Source: Candidatus Methanophagales archaeon ANME-1-THS (GTDB lineage: Archaea; Halobacteriota; Syntropharchaeia; Alkanophagales; Methanospirareceae). From it: a stretch of 40,269 bases of DNA. The position numbers were made by a program, and so were the translations under genes. The stretch lies in the NCBI GenBank assembly GCA_004212135.1, contig RXIE01000128.1:1-40269 (forward strand). The letters are read 5' to 3'. Within the stretch, counting starts at the first letter, position 1. Each line of letters starts with the position of its first letter. The notes beneath the pieces were generated by a model that was not told the origin of the DNA, ran no database searches, and was given only the letters and a program-made list of their open reading frames with translations. Positions 1 through 12,100 of the stretch are shown one piece after another.

Positions 1-2
1 GC

Positions 3-1790
3 CCAGTAGGAGTGAATGACAATCCAAATCTCGGAGAAACTGACCACTTTAACCACACCATAGATGAGGATAGCACAAGGACATACGCCGTTAAGTTCAA
101 TGACACAGGCTCTTATACGATAAAAGTAATAGATTGGGGTGCTAATGGCGTTTTTGACGGAACATACGACGCCACGGGTGTGCCGTTTGCCGCAGGTGGA
201 GATGATTCGGAGGACACCGTAGATATTACGGTATCACCTAAAGCAGTTACCTTTGACGTACCAGCTACGGCTGTCATCGGAGAGAAGTTTACGATAAAAG
301 GAACTGCGAGCACAGGTACTTACGTAACGGTTGCGGTGGATGACTACGTATATTTAGAATTAGATCGGCTCGTACTTGATGTAAACAAACAATTTTCGAA
401 GGAAATTGATACCGCTGTCCACCCAGCGTTCAAAATAGCTGGTCTGGTACGATTGAAGGCGTTTATCGACAGACCCCCGGGAACAGGCCCTATAGAACCA
501 ACAGAAAAAGATGATGGGTCAGTGGTGATATTATTGGTGAACGGAAGCTTAGTAGCTGAGCTATCAAGTACGTATGTAGCGCAGGGTGACGATTTCAAAA
601 TAAGCGGTACAGCACGAGGGTCAAAGAGTGTGGATATCGTAATCGTTCCTCCAAAGGGTTCTGGTGGCACAATGATAGATGGCACAGCTAAGTGGGAACT
701 TTGTCCGGGGCAAGTCGTAGGTATATATCTGGCATCCGCATCCGTCGCTGAAATCGATCATAACTTCTCGAAGAAGATCTATGTTGGAGATGACGTTGAC
801 ACCGGAAATTATTTAGTTGTAGTACTCAGTCCAGGAAGCGATGGTTTATATGGAAAAGCAGGATGGGCTACTCTTCCAGAAGCGCTAGCCAATTATAATC
901 TCGTTGACAAGACCCAAGAGGAGATCCTGGCGATATTGCAGAATATAACTGCTGAAAGCGATGACCTCTGGGTACAGCTTTACATGAAAGTGGAACTTCC
1001 GTTTGTGAAGCTCGATCCGATTGCAAGTGTGAAAGTTGGAGAGCCGCTGGTGGTAACTGGAACTACCAACAGAGAGGAAGGATTTGCAATTGTTGTTACG
1101 GTCAAAGGACCGGTAGAGCTTACACCACAAGTTGTCACAATAACAAAGGGAACATTCAATGCAATCTTTGATACAACGGGTGCTCCCGCAGGCACATACA
1201 CAGTAAAAGCAGACGATGGAGATGGACATACAGACACAACAACAGTAAAAATACTCCCAGCAATTACACCTACATCAATGCGTCTCTATGAACATTGGAA
1301 CTTCATTTCAGTCCCGAAAAAGCTAGTAGAGGGAAACAACAATTTCAGTCAAGTATTTGGCATGGTGAACACTTCAGGGCATTCGATTTTCTATTATGAT
1401 ACAGTGATAGGCTGGAGAGCGGTAAATGCGAGCGATGAAGTAAAGCCGCTCCGGGGCTACTGGATCTACTCAGCCGAGGATACGGTCGTGTATTTGACTT
1501 ACGACACTTACCCGCTCAGGACGCCGCCAACAAGACAGTTATACAAAGGTTGGAATGCAATTGGATTCTCAGACACGGTACCAGCAGCAGCGAATTCCGC
1601 CTTAACGTCCATTGAGAAAAGCTGGGCGTATTTAATTGGTTTTGACGCTCGTTCTCAAGTATATGAGTCCGCAATAATAAACAATGACGAGACCGGCGGA
1701 GTACATGATGAAGACAGTTTGATGTATCCAATGAAGGGCTACTGGGTTTACGTAACTGAAGACTGCGAGTTAGCAGGGGTTAGCATTTGA
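3..1790 (+). CDS. Surface protein with Ig-like repeats, 5'-truncated by the window edge
   Basis: The reading frame is open to the left edge (codons before the GTG at 12 read P-V-G), so the N-terminus lies outside the window. The visible ~595 residues are beta-rich and threonine/valine-rich. Three loosely repeated beta-sandwich units begin near AVIGEKFTIKGTAS, AQGDDFKISGTA and VKVGEPLVVTGT, in the style of DUF3821/S-layer-related duplication domains of methanogen surface proteins. The C-terminal ~170 residues hold two tandem units, HWNFISVP...GYWIYS and KGWNAIGF...GYWVYV, seen on many secreted archaeal proteins. There is no C-terminal membrane anchor and the chain ends right after the second unit. 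It lies 21 bp before the next surface gene on the same strand, so the two are probably co-transcribed. An extracellular structural or adhesive role is inferred; no catalytic motif was seen. Confidence 0.75.
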   Translation, partial: PVGVNDNPNLGETDHFNHTIDEDSTRTYAVKFNDTGSYTIKVIDWGANGVFDGTYDATGVPFAAGGDDSEDTVDITVSPKAVTFDVPATAVIGEKFTIKGTASTGTYVTVAVDDYVYLELDRLVLDVNKQFSKEIDTAVHPAFKIAGLVRLKAFIDRPPGTGPIEPTEKDDGSVVILLVNGSLVAELSSTYVAQGDDFKISGTARGSKSVDIVIVPPKGSGGTMIDGTAKWELCPGQVVGIYLASASVAEIDHNFSKKIYVGDDVDTGNYLVVVLSPGSDGLYGKAGWATLPEALANYNLVDKTQEEILAILQNITAESDDLWVQLYMKVELPFVKLDPIASVKVGEPLVVTGTTNREEGFAIVVTVKGPVELTPQVVTITKGTFNAIFDTTGAPAGTYTVKADDGDGHTDTTTVKILPAITPTSMRLYEHWNFISVPKKLVEGNNNFSQVFGMVNTSGHSIFYYDTVIGWRAVNASDEVKPLRGYWIYSAEDTVVYLTYDTYPLRTPPTRQLYKGWNAIGFSDTVPAAANSALTSIEKSWAYLIGFDARSQVYESAIINNDETGGVHDEDSLMYPMKGYWVYVTEDCELAGVSI

Positions 1791-1811
1791 AAATGGATGC
1801 TTGGAGACGAA

Positions 1812-2852
1812 ATGAAACAAAAGAGACGATTAATTGCAATCCTAGCTATCTTAGTGCTCTTTTCATCTTTTCTTTCCACTACTACGGCATTTGATTTACC
1901 ACCGTTACCCGCAGAATTCTACGGTCTCGTGGAAATAAACGGAAAACCAGCACCAGTAGGAACAGAAATAGTAGCAAAAATAGGGGACGAAGCAAGGGGT
2001 AAATTAGATACAGAAAAAGGAAAATACGGTGGCTCGGGGAAATTCGATGAGAAACTCGTGGTTCAAGCTGGTGACGAAGAAATAGGCGAGATTATATCCT
2101 TCTGGATTAACGGATTAAAAACTGAGCAAACTGCGATATACGAACCTGGTACTCTTAATTCGATTAACCTGGCAGTGACGATGCCTGAAATCTCACCAAC
2201 ACCACCAGTAGAAGTCAGGGGAAGAGATAGCAGCGGGGGAGCGGCACCGGAAGCACCAATGAACGTCCCGATAGATCCAGCAACAGGTGCTGTAACATCC
2301 ACCACAACATTAACGGTTGACCGCGCAACCTTGACCGTTCCAGCGGGCGCCATCGTGAAGGATGCGGAAGGAAAGCCGCTCTCAACTCCAATCACTATGT
2401 TACATACCGCAACAATTGCAGAGAGCGTTGGTGCACTTACTGCGTACGATTTCGGGCCGAGTGGGACGACGTTTTCGCCACCAATTGACCTTGTGATTGC
2501 ATACGACCCGGCAGACATACCTCAAGGGTTCCGTGAATCAGATCTTGTGATCAGGATGTGGGACGGCACGACATGGGTTGATCTTGATACGACCATAGAT
2601 ACAGTAACGCATACCGCAACTGCAAAGGTGTCGCACTTCACGTTATTCGCTCTCTTCGCAGTTCCACCAGCAATGCCAACGCCTACCCCGATAGTAACTC
2701 CTGCGGTAACACTAGCAGTAACACCAGCACCTACGTCTACACCACCTGTATTCAAATTGCCAGCAATGAGCATCGTCGTAGTCGTAATAATAGCACTGGT
2801 CATTGCCGTGATAATCATAGCAGGCGCTTACAGGATGCGGAGAAGGAGATAA
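1812..2852 (+). CDS. Secreted, membrane-anchored ZU5-like surface protein
   Basis: The ATG at 1812 is chosen because GGAG lies 5-8 bases upstream; an in-frame ATG at 1797 lacks such a site. A basic N-terminus and a leucine-rich stretch (about residues 6-26) form a signal peptide. A small beta domain follows (about 30-125), starting FYGLVEINGKPAPVGTEI. A ZU5-like domain (about 155-285) contains GPSGTTFSPPIDL and ends in KVSHFTLFALF. A Pro/Thr linker leads to one hydrophobic helix (about 313-340) and the basic tail RMRRRR, placing the bulk outside the cell. The ZU5-like, linker and anchor arrangement is repeated at the end of the giant downstream gene, so the two share a cell-wall attachment module. 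Function beyond surface display is unknown. Confidence 0.8.
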   Translation: MKQKRRLIAILAILVLFSSFLSTTTAFDLPPLPAEFYGLVEINGKPAPVGTEIVAKIGDEARGKLDTEKGKYGGSGKFDEKLVVQAGDEEIGEIISFWINGLKTEQTAIYEPGTLNSINLAVTMPEISPTPPVEVRGRDSSGGAAPEAPMNVPIDPATGAVTSTTTLTVDRATLTVPAGAIVKDAEGKPLSTPITMLHTATIAESVGALTAYDFGPSGTTFSPPIDLVIAYDPADIPQGFRESDLVIRMWDGTTWVDLDTTIDTVTHTATAKVSHFTLFALFAVPPAMPTPTPIVTPAVTLAVTPAPTSTPPVFKLPAMSIVVVVIIALVIAVIIIAGAYRMRRRR

Positions 2853-3105
2853 CAAAAAGGTTTATTCCCCCTCTTTTTCAATCTTGGTTTGATTACACCT
2901 ACCACACCTTCGCGTATTCGTCCTGGAGGACGCCAAACGAAAGATTGAAGGATTTCACTGCGAGAAGTTCCGAAGCTATAGCAGGACTTTAGGTTCGTAC
3001 TTCAGATTCTTATACCTTTTTAAACTCCACTCTGCTTTGCATAGCTCTATCTATCGTAATTTCATTCACTCAGGAGAGATGGAGAAGTTATGAGAGAGGG
3101 ATTAT
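2853..3105. promoter_or_regulatory. Intergenic region with T-rich terminator and candidate promoter
   Basis: Pyrimidine tracts after the upstream stop (CCCCCTCTTTTTC, about 2866-2878) look like an archaeal intrinsic terminator. An A/T-rich element, CCTTTTTAAACTCC at about 3016-3029, could be the TATA box of the giant surface gene. A purine-rich GAGAGAGGGA ends 4 bases before its ATG and may act as a ribosome binding site. No convincing gene was found here. Confidence 0.4.
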
Positions 3106-6100
3106 ATGAATACAAGACATAGCATTTTAGTGGTTGAGATCAGTCTCTTAGTCTTCTGTCTGCTCGTTGGAACAGTGGCTCCAACGACCTGGTATGCGGA
3201 CGATGGAGGCGGAGCGGATTTCACCCGGATACAAGACACGGATCGTGCATCTGCTCGTACGGTTCCATTGGATAAATTTGTTGGCGAAATCGATGCTTTC
3301 CAAAAGCCCCGTTCTGATGATTCCTCCTCGCTTTCCCTCTCTAACGAATCAACGATTTCAAATTCTTATACCAATTCCTTATCGTCCGATATTGACCGCT
3401 TCTTACATGCGAACAAATCAGTCTTCCTCTTCTTCTATGCCAACTGGTGCCACTTCTGCCAGGAGCAAAAACCTATAATTGATGAATTGGAGCAGGAATA
3501 TGCTGATAGGATTACGTTTATCCGTACCGATGCCGACGAAAATCCACACGCACTGAATGAGTTCAGCGTTACAGAACTCCCTGCTCTGTTTTTGATTATT
3601 GATAAGAACGAGGAAGGATACGTTTATCAGAAATTTAGCGGCTTTACAGGGAAAGAAATATTGACAGAGAGTTTTGATTATGTGGTTGCGAATGGGCGTT
3701 TACCTGAAGATTCGGGATATCCCTCCTCATCTTCCTCATCTTCCTTCCGAATTCCAAAATCGAACGAGATTGTGAGCCGAAGCTCCCTCACCATAGATGA
3801 CCTCTCTTTCCTTGAAAATGATACGGACTTCCAGGAAAATCTTGCGTATGTAAGAACCCAGGGCTATGTTTACCCGAGCGCTGCGGAAAAAATCACCTAT
3901 TCAGATGAATCATACTCAATTAACTTACTGCTCTCCACTAGTGATACTACCAATGTTGTTTTTATTTCCAAATCATTTCGAGCAAGTGGTTCTGGCACTT
4001 ATATGATGAAATGGAAGGATGATGGCATTGTTATTTTCAATAAGGATGGCGGGATAACAATTTATGACAATGGTTCTATTTCCAGCTACGATACGCATCA
4101 TAGCTGCAGTTTCACAGATTGCGAGCTTGCGTGCGTAACGAAGAAATTCAAGAACCCCTCGCTGTTATATCTTGAACAAAAGATAACCGATATTCTTCTC
4201 TCGTGCGCAGGCGCGAAAGCCGCGGATGCTTTTAAAAATTCATATAAATTCACCAAATCAGTCAAATGCGGATATGAATGCAGCGGTGCAGATCCTTCTG
4301 TTTCTTCTTCCAAATGTGCAAGATGCATTATAGGCATCACAGCCGGGTCAGTGCCGGGAGCAGGTTGCGCTGTTGGTTTATGGAACATTCTGGGCGATTT
4401 CCTTGACCCCTATGCGGACTGCGCATCTGAATGCGCTGCAGATCCCTCTGCTTATGGAAACCCGTGCAAGAACAATCAGGTTAGAAAAATCTGCATCGAG
4501 AATTTTGGGGGACTCGAAAATACCGATGGCATGGTGGGCGAGAGCTGCAACGATTGCACGTGGGAATTTGACTATGCAGTTTTGCCAATTAGAGTGTGCC
4601 CTCTAAACCAGGAGTGTGTGATGACTCCATCGGGTCAACCAGAGTGCCGGGAGAGGACTGAATGCAGGAGCAATGACCGATGTGTTACCGCTTCACGTGC
4701 TCCCGGTGGATGCTGCCAGTATACGCGCAGTCCTGGGTGCGATCAGCCCGATGATAACTTTGACGTCTCCACACCAAATGCTCCAGCACTGGAAAGTTCC
4801 TCTACTTCTCCTGAAACGATATATGATCCAGCGGTGGCGGTGCTGAACAACGGATTTGCACAGGGTATAATAGCCCATCTTGCAAGAAATGGAGAGCAAG
4901 TGGGGCTGGTTGAACCGAACTTAGCAGGACTTGATCGCTATACGATCCTCATCATACCCTCCGGAGGGCTTCATGGAGTAGGAACTGAGACATTCAAGAG
5001 CACAATCGATAGCTTTGTTTTCAATGGCGGTGTGCTCATTGTCTTCGATCAACAATATGGCTCAGATTACAGCTCAATACCCGGCAAACTGCAAGCGTTC
5101 GGCTGGCGCGAAGACCAGAGCTGCCAGTTCAGTTCCACCGCAATGACCGCCTTCCACCCCATTTTGAGTGGGCAGCCAGGTATTGTTTCCAGTTTCAATG
5201 TAGATGGCTTCTTCACGAAATGGCCCGCAAATGCAAACATCATTTTAACAAGGACCAAAAATGGCTTCCCGGCATTTATAACCTACCCGCATGGAAGAGG
5301 ATTAATAATCGCCTCAACCCTGTACTCCGATTATTCTCAAACCCTCCACCAGCAAACCGGGGATGAACTACTATTAATGCGAGACCTGACAGCCTGGATC
5401 CGGGGCATAAGGAGTATGCCCCCGTACCTCGAACGGGATGTTGCTGTCGAAACTCTTCCTCTCCGCTCACCCAGCAATTTCTCAGTAATCATCAGAAATG
5501 TGCAGATGGAATCTGCAACCTACCCAGAATTTAATGCCGGCGATACCGTAGTTCTCCCAGTAAATGTGACCAATTATGGGAACAGGACAGCAGATATGGT
5601 AGCTTTTAAAATTTACAGCCCCACCTTCGTGCCCAGCTATGTAAACGTCTCAGCCGCTATACCTCCAAACGCCAGTCAGAATATCACCCTCAATTATAAG
5701 ACGCTTCCCTCCTCACAACAAGGAATCTGGTTTACCCTGTACACTCTCTACTCAGAAGATGAGCCGATCTGGGCTGACTATGGAGATGCATTTGCGCTGG
5801 GCGTTACCATGACTGATCTCTCCTTATTTACTATATCACTCGTTCTCAGATCTCCTGCCAATTACGTTGTGGATACTCGAACCGTATCCACTCGTATTCT
5901 TCCAGGGGAGAGCCAAACAGTGGGAATAGAACATACTCTGCCATATGGAGATGTATATGGTATCTGGTACCTGGAGTACAAAGTAGAAAACCAAATTGGT
6001 GAGGTTACTGATAAAGGCATAAAGATGTTCTCGTTAACCAGATTCAATACCACCGAGAGAGGCTGGACATATCCGGGCAACTTCAGCTTCGCCATTACGA

Positions 6101-9100
6101 GCGAGACAGAGGACTTCATAGTTGGTGAGCCCGCAGTGTTCACATTCCTCATCTGGAATTCTGGAGCTGAGGATAAAATAGTGAATGTAACGTGGGGTGC
6201 CATCCACCACGTGTGGCGCGGAGTCGTGCCAGGCGGCTGGGATTGGGGAATGGATAATAGTGTGCTTGTAAGAGCGCATAATTACACCTCCTTCCAGTAT
6301 ACCCTCCCTCGCGTGGTAGAATCGGATAGACTGCGAGCAAAATTCTACATAGACGGACATCTTGTTGGATACGCTGACAGGGGAATAAATGCCGTAACGC
6401 CTGCAATAAGGATCGAGCTGAGCACCAATCGCAGTGCGTATTATACCGGTGATGATGTGTTGTTAGATTTGACTGCAACCAATTTGAGAAGCGTGTCATA
6501 CAATGTGTCCCTCAACCTCTCAATATACGACCCTGAATCACAGGTTGTGCTTCAAAACTCTACGGTGATACCCTTTTCAGCGGATTCCCGAGAGGAGATT
6601 GAGTACAAATACCCGCTTTCTGACGATGCAAAGGTAGGACTGTATCGTATTTCTGTTAACTGGGCGGGCGGCGCCGGGACTGCATCCAAAAATTTCATTG
6701 TGGCACCGCCCCACCTGCAGATGATAAATAAAACACTGCCGGAAATCATCATACCCGGTTCAATTCAAACTGCATCGTTCACCATAAAAAATATCGGGAG
6801 CAGCGGAAATGCAACATTTAATCTCTCATTCAAGAACAGCACCGATATAGTGTACGAGGATACCGGGACATTCAGACTCGCGCGAGGCGAGGAGACGGAA
6901 CTGAATTTCAGTATCTCAGCAGAGCCACACAAATACACTTACGGCAACAAATTTGTAATCGCCTATACTTTTGACTCTGGAGATTATGGAACGATTAATG
7001 GCGCTGAGGTGTACCCCTCGAGTCTTGCCGTGCTTTTTGACACGAAACCACGCTATAAACAGGGGGAGAACCTCACCTTCAACGTCACCATTCGTAACTC
7101 CGGCAAAACGGTTGAGAACATAACGGCTAACTTTACCGTGCCGAGTTTAGCACTTGAAGATATAGCTGAACGTAACCTCTACTCGGGTGAAAAGTATACG
7201 CAGAGTTTCAGCAAGCTGATACCCCTTGAGGTGGGAAGCGGTGTCTACGCTATTATTGCAGAAATAGGCGGAAAAGAATACAAATCGAGCTACTACATAC
7301 CCTCGCCTGACCTTCTCCTCAGCCTGAATGCGGCTGAATACTCAGCGGGAGAGGATATAACAATAGGTATAGACAATTCAGGTGGCGCAGTCACACCGTT
7401 CAACCTCAGTATGTTCCTCATCGACTCTGGGGCGAGCAGGATAGCGGACAAGAGTGAAACAGATATGTTATTTGCAGGAGAGTTCAAAGAGTATCTCCTC
7501 CACATACCGGGCCAGGCGACGAGCGGAAGTTATATGCTGCGTGCGCAGGCAGAGTACGGAGGCAGAGCTGCAAGTCTTTCCAGGAGTATCACAATAAACG
7601 GACTTGAAGCGGGCCTCAACGTAAGCACCACTAAGAAAATTTACCTCGCGACAGAGACCAAAACGGTGCAAAGCACTATAACAAATGGCGATACAGCAAT
7701 TGAAACTGCAACCCTTCAACTACAAATCATAGGACAGCCTACTGGCATAGAAGAAGGCACGTGGCAGCGCCACCCTACGCCTTGGGACGTGCCGATGTTT
7801 GGGGCAATCGAGATTGACAGCAATGGAGACATATGGCTCGGAACCTCCGGAACTGGTTCATACACTTCAACAAAGATGTTTGGCGTTCTCAAGTACACCT
7901 CTGGCGTATTTGAAAGATATACCAATGCCCTTGAGTGGGGCGCCAAAAGCATTGCAATTTACAACAATACGATATACGCTGCAAACTATTATGGCCCTGG
8001 AGTTGCCTCGCTAAATGAAAGCGGATTCAACACCCTGCTTTCCACCAACAGCGAGCTTCCAAGTGAAGGTATTCTTGAATTGGATGCAGATTCCTCTGGC
8101 TTATGGTTTGTTTCTCATGTAGGAATAAGTCGTTTCGATGGCACACGATGGACCCATTACAATTATTCAAATACCGGTCTAAATTTATATGGACATATCG
8201 AGGCGGATAATAAAGGCGGCGTATGGGTGGGGGGATACTCTGGCTGGTATCACTTCAATGGCAGCGCCTGGGAAGTCTTTAACTCTACCAACACCAACGG
8301 CCTCTTCTTCGCTCAACTTCACGATATAGAAGTGGATAGCACTAACAACACCTACTTCATGGGCTGGACAGCGATGGGCCGTCCGACCAAGATCGTTACG
8401 TTTGATGGCACGAACTGGACGCAGGAGGAGAAAGATATATGCGGACAGAATTACATAGCGGATATAGACGTAGCACCTGATGGCACGCTCTGGGCTGCAT
8501 GCGTGCAACAAGGGGCTTATTTCAAAAATGCAACGGGATGGCAGCTCCCGCTGACTACCGCGAACTCAGGTCTGCCCTCTAACTATCTAACAGCTGTTAA
8601 AGCAGACGCGGACAAAGTTGTATTTGGAACAGCAGAGCCTCTTGCGGGATATGAGAATTACAATATGGCTCTTGCGCTATATAATGGCACCTGGGCTGTT
8701 TATAACCAATCTAACTCGAATATTCCCTCAAGAAATAAATCCGGGAGCTCAAATCAAATCAATGCTCTAGAGATTTCTCCCGACGGAACTATCTGGCTCG
8801 GACATAACCTCGGTCTCTCAAAGCTTGAAAATGGCGAGTTTGTTAATTATTATAACACCGGTACGATCAACTCCAATGATGTATTTTCACTATCAAAATC
8901 ACCAGGTGGAGAGCTCTGGTTTGGAGGATATACCGCGATTGATAAATTCAATGGAAGCTGGAACGGCTTCAGATATCAGGATAGCTTCGGGCCCCGCGCG
9001 TGGTATTGGCGCTCAACATACGTGGATTCAAAAGGCAGACTATGGATAGCCGCTGACGACTATGGAATACTGATGTATAATGGAACAGGTTGGACGCACT

Positions 9101-12100
9101 ATGATTATTCTAAAAATGAAGAATTCAATTATGACCGTATTCACTTTGTCCCCACGGAGCGATCTACCAATGAGATAGTGGCAATGGGAGAGGACTCCTC
9201 AGGAGCAGTCATAGCAGTTAACTCCTGGGGCGACCAGTACACCCTCTACGAGAATAATTCGGCGTTTGAGGATTATCCTGGTTATGGTGGCTTTTTAGAT
9301 ATGGTCATAGACAGCGCTGATAATCGGTGGTACATAGATTCCCAGGGTGCTTACGGTCTTTTAAAGCGTGATAACGCAGGAGTATACACGCGATACTTGC
9401 CCCCCGAAGAGCTTTGGCCCCCCGAAGAGACTTATATCTCTGCTCTCGCGCTTGATAGCGCTGGAAGAATCTGGGCTGGAAGCATAGATAGCACGTATGA
9501 TGCATCAACTCGCATTCAATTGTTCGTCTGGGATGGTCTTGCATGGACAAAATTCGAGAGCGAAGACCTGGAGCTTTCGCTCTATCTGCTTTATAAAATG
9601 AAATTCGATTCAACCGGCAGGCTCTGGATAACTACGAATATTGGTCTGTTTTCATTTACCCCCGGATCATTTACGATTGAAGCGTACAACGGAACCTGGC
9701 AAATAGTAGGCATCGAACACTTCCAGGGTCAGCCATATCCTGACCGATATGCGACAAAAACAATAGATCTGCCCGAGGGCAGTACAAAAGTCCGATTGAC
9801 GCATAAGAACACAGAAACTGCCCATATAGATGCAGCGCTTCTTAACGGCAATGCTCCGATACGTATTATTGATCGAAGTACGAATGCTCAACTGCCGCCC
9901 GCCAAGCTCGCAAAAGCGGATTACGACATAATTGACGCGGTCGCACGTACGATTGAAATTGCATGGGGCTCTCCGGGAACTAAGCTGACCTTAACAGCGG
10001 TCGAAGAGGATATACGTGGAGTACCAATTTCATGGCCTGAAGAGGGCTATCTGAACTATCTACTCGGTACGCCGCAAACCTTCTCGAAGTACCTTATTCC
10101 CGCTTCAAGCCATCCTGCAGGCACCTTCTACGCAACCTTCTCAACCACTCCCGATGTGTTACTGGTGAATCTTGATGTTACGGGCGACAATACGTTAGAT
10201 CCCGAAGGGGACTGGGCAGAACTTCGCATAGTAACTCAGAATGGTCTCAAGAGTTTCCGTATCAGCAATACAGAAACCGTCTGGGGCACAAGCAGGTATG
10301 AATACACCGAGAAGGTACCATGGCAGCACAAAACCTATCAATTTAGTATACCGCTCAGCGAATTAGGCGTATCCCATGGAGACGAAATAATGTTCCAGAT
10401 CGGCTACTATGGAACGATGGTCGTCCCACCGCCGGCGCCAATTGCAACACTTCTCTGGGAGGATATACGGGAGATTAACCTCTCGCCTCACGAGACTTTG
10501 GCTGAGGATATAGATGTGGGCACGCTTGGCAACGCGGTTGGCAAACTTATTCTGCGCGGTACTCTACGGTCTTCAACCGGGCAGCTAATAGCTGAAGATG
10601 AGTATCTCTTCTACGCTATCAAAGGAAATACCTCGCTCGAGACGGAACTCAATAAAAAGATATACAGACCTGATGAAATCGTAGCCCTTAAGGAGCGGGT
10701 GAGAAATCACGCAGACGTTGCTCTCGAAGATGCCGCGCTAAAAGTCGAGGTTGACGGCGCCGAGGTGTATGCTCGATCTGGAGTTAGCATCTCAGCGGGC
10801 GGCTATTTTGATTTCCCTGTTACTATTCCCCCGGTTGAAGGAAATCATTCTATCAGAAGCAAGGTCACTCAGGCAGGCAATGTGCTGGTAGAGATACTAG
10901 ACGAATACAAAGTATCAGCCCCGTCACTGGAGGAGAATATTACCATACCGGATATTGCAGGTAGAGCTCCATTCTTCATCGAGGTACTGCTCAATAACAC
11001 CGGAGAGGTTGACGCGAGTGTAACGGTGAGCATAGATGATAGCGCGCAAGCCGCATCACTCATGCCCGGCGAGATAAAACTCTTGAGGTTTGAGAAGCAG
11101 ATACATGCAACGTCAACTATAATCATCAACATTTCAGGCGACCTCACCAAAACCATAACGAAAGAGGTTGTATTTGGAGAATCTGTTGCTATTTCCTTGA
11201 ATACGAGCACGGCTTACACGCCTGGTCAGGTAGTCATCCCCTACCTTGTTGCAAACAATGGTCTCTTAGATGTGAACTTCAATCTCACGTTCAGCTTGGA
11301 TTCAAGCACTGAAGCAAGAGCGATATATCTCCCTGCCGGAGAAAATATGACGGGATTATTGGTGTACAATCTCACCTCAGGCGAGTACATCCTGAGTTAC
11401 ACCTCCATCTATGGCAGCGATAGCAAAGTGATTGTGGTAGCGCCGAGGGGAGCAGAGATCCAGAATGTGAGCATTGTGGAGAACGAAGGTGCTCTTGTTG
11501 TCTCGAGCACCATGAAAAATCGGGGCGGTGAGCAGTTCATCGGAACCGTACACCTGAGCTCAGAATTCTATATGAATGAAACCGCACTTGAACTTGATGC
11601 AAGTGGAGAGAGTAATTTAACGTTTGGTATAGACACCACAAATGTCTCTGAAGGCGTATATACCATAACTCTTACGGTGCTTGAGGACGGGATTCCAGTC
11701 TCCGAAAAGTCAGGAGAAGTGCAATTAGCGCCAAAGATCATCTTCACCGCACTACCAGGCGATCTGGTCTTTTCACTCGGAGAGACTCGAGATCTAATTG
11801 TAGGTGTTAAGAATTATGGCACAGCCGGCGGACTTGCCGAGGTCAATATGACCATGCAAGGCATTGGAACACAGACCAATTCCACCTGGCTGCGCCCCGG
11901 AGAAGAAGCAGATCTTGTATTCACTGCGATAATCCCGGATGACTTAGAAGAAAAGAGCTATACGATGTTCTTGGAGTTGAATGGAACGAAAAATAAGATC
12001 TCGTATTTCGTGCACGGGGCAAAAATCTCGGTAAATGCGAGCCTGGACAAGTATTTCTATACCGAAGGCGAGAACGCCACGCTTACCCTGCAGGTGAAAA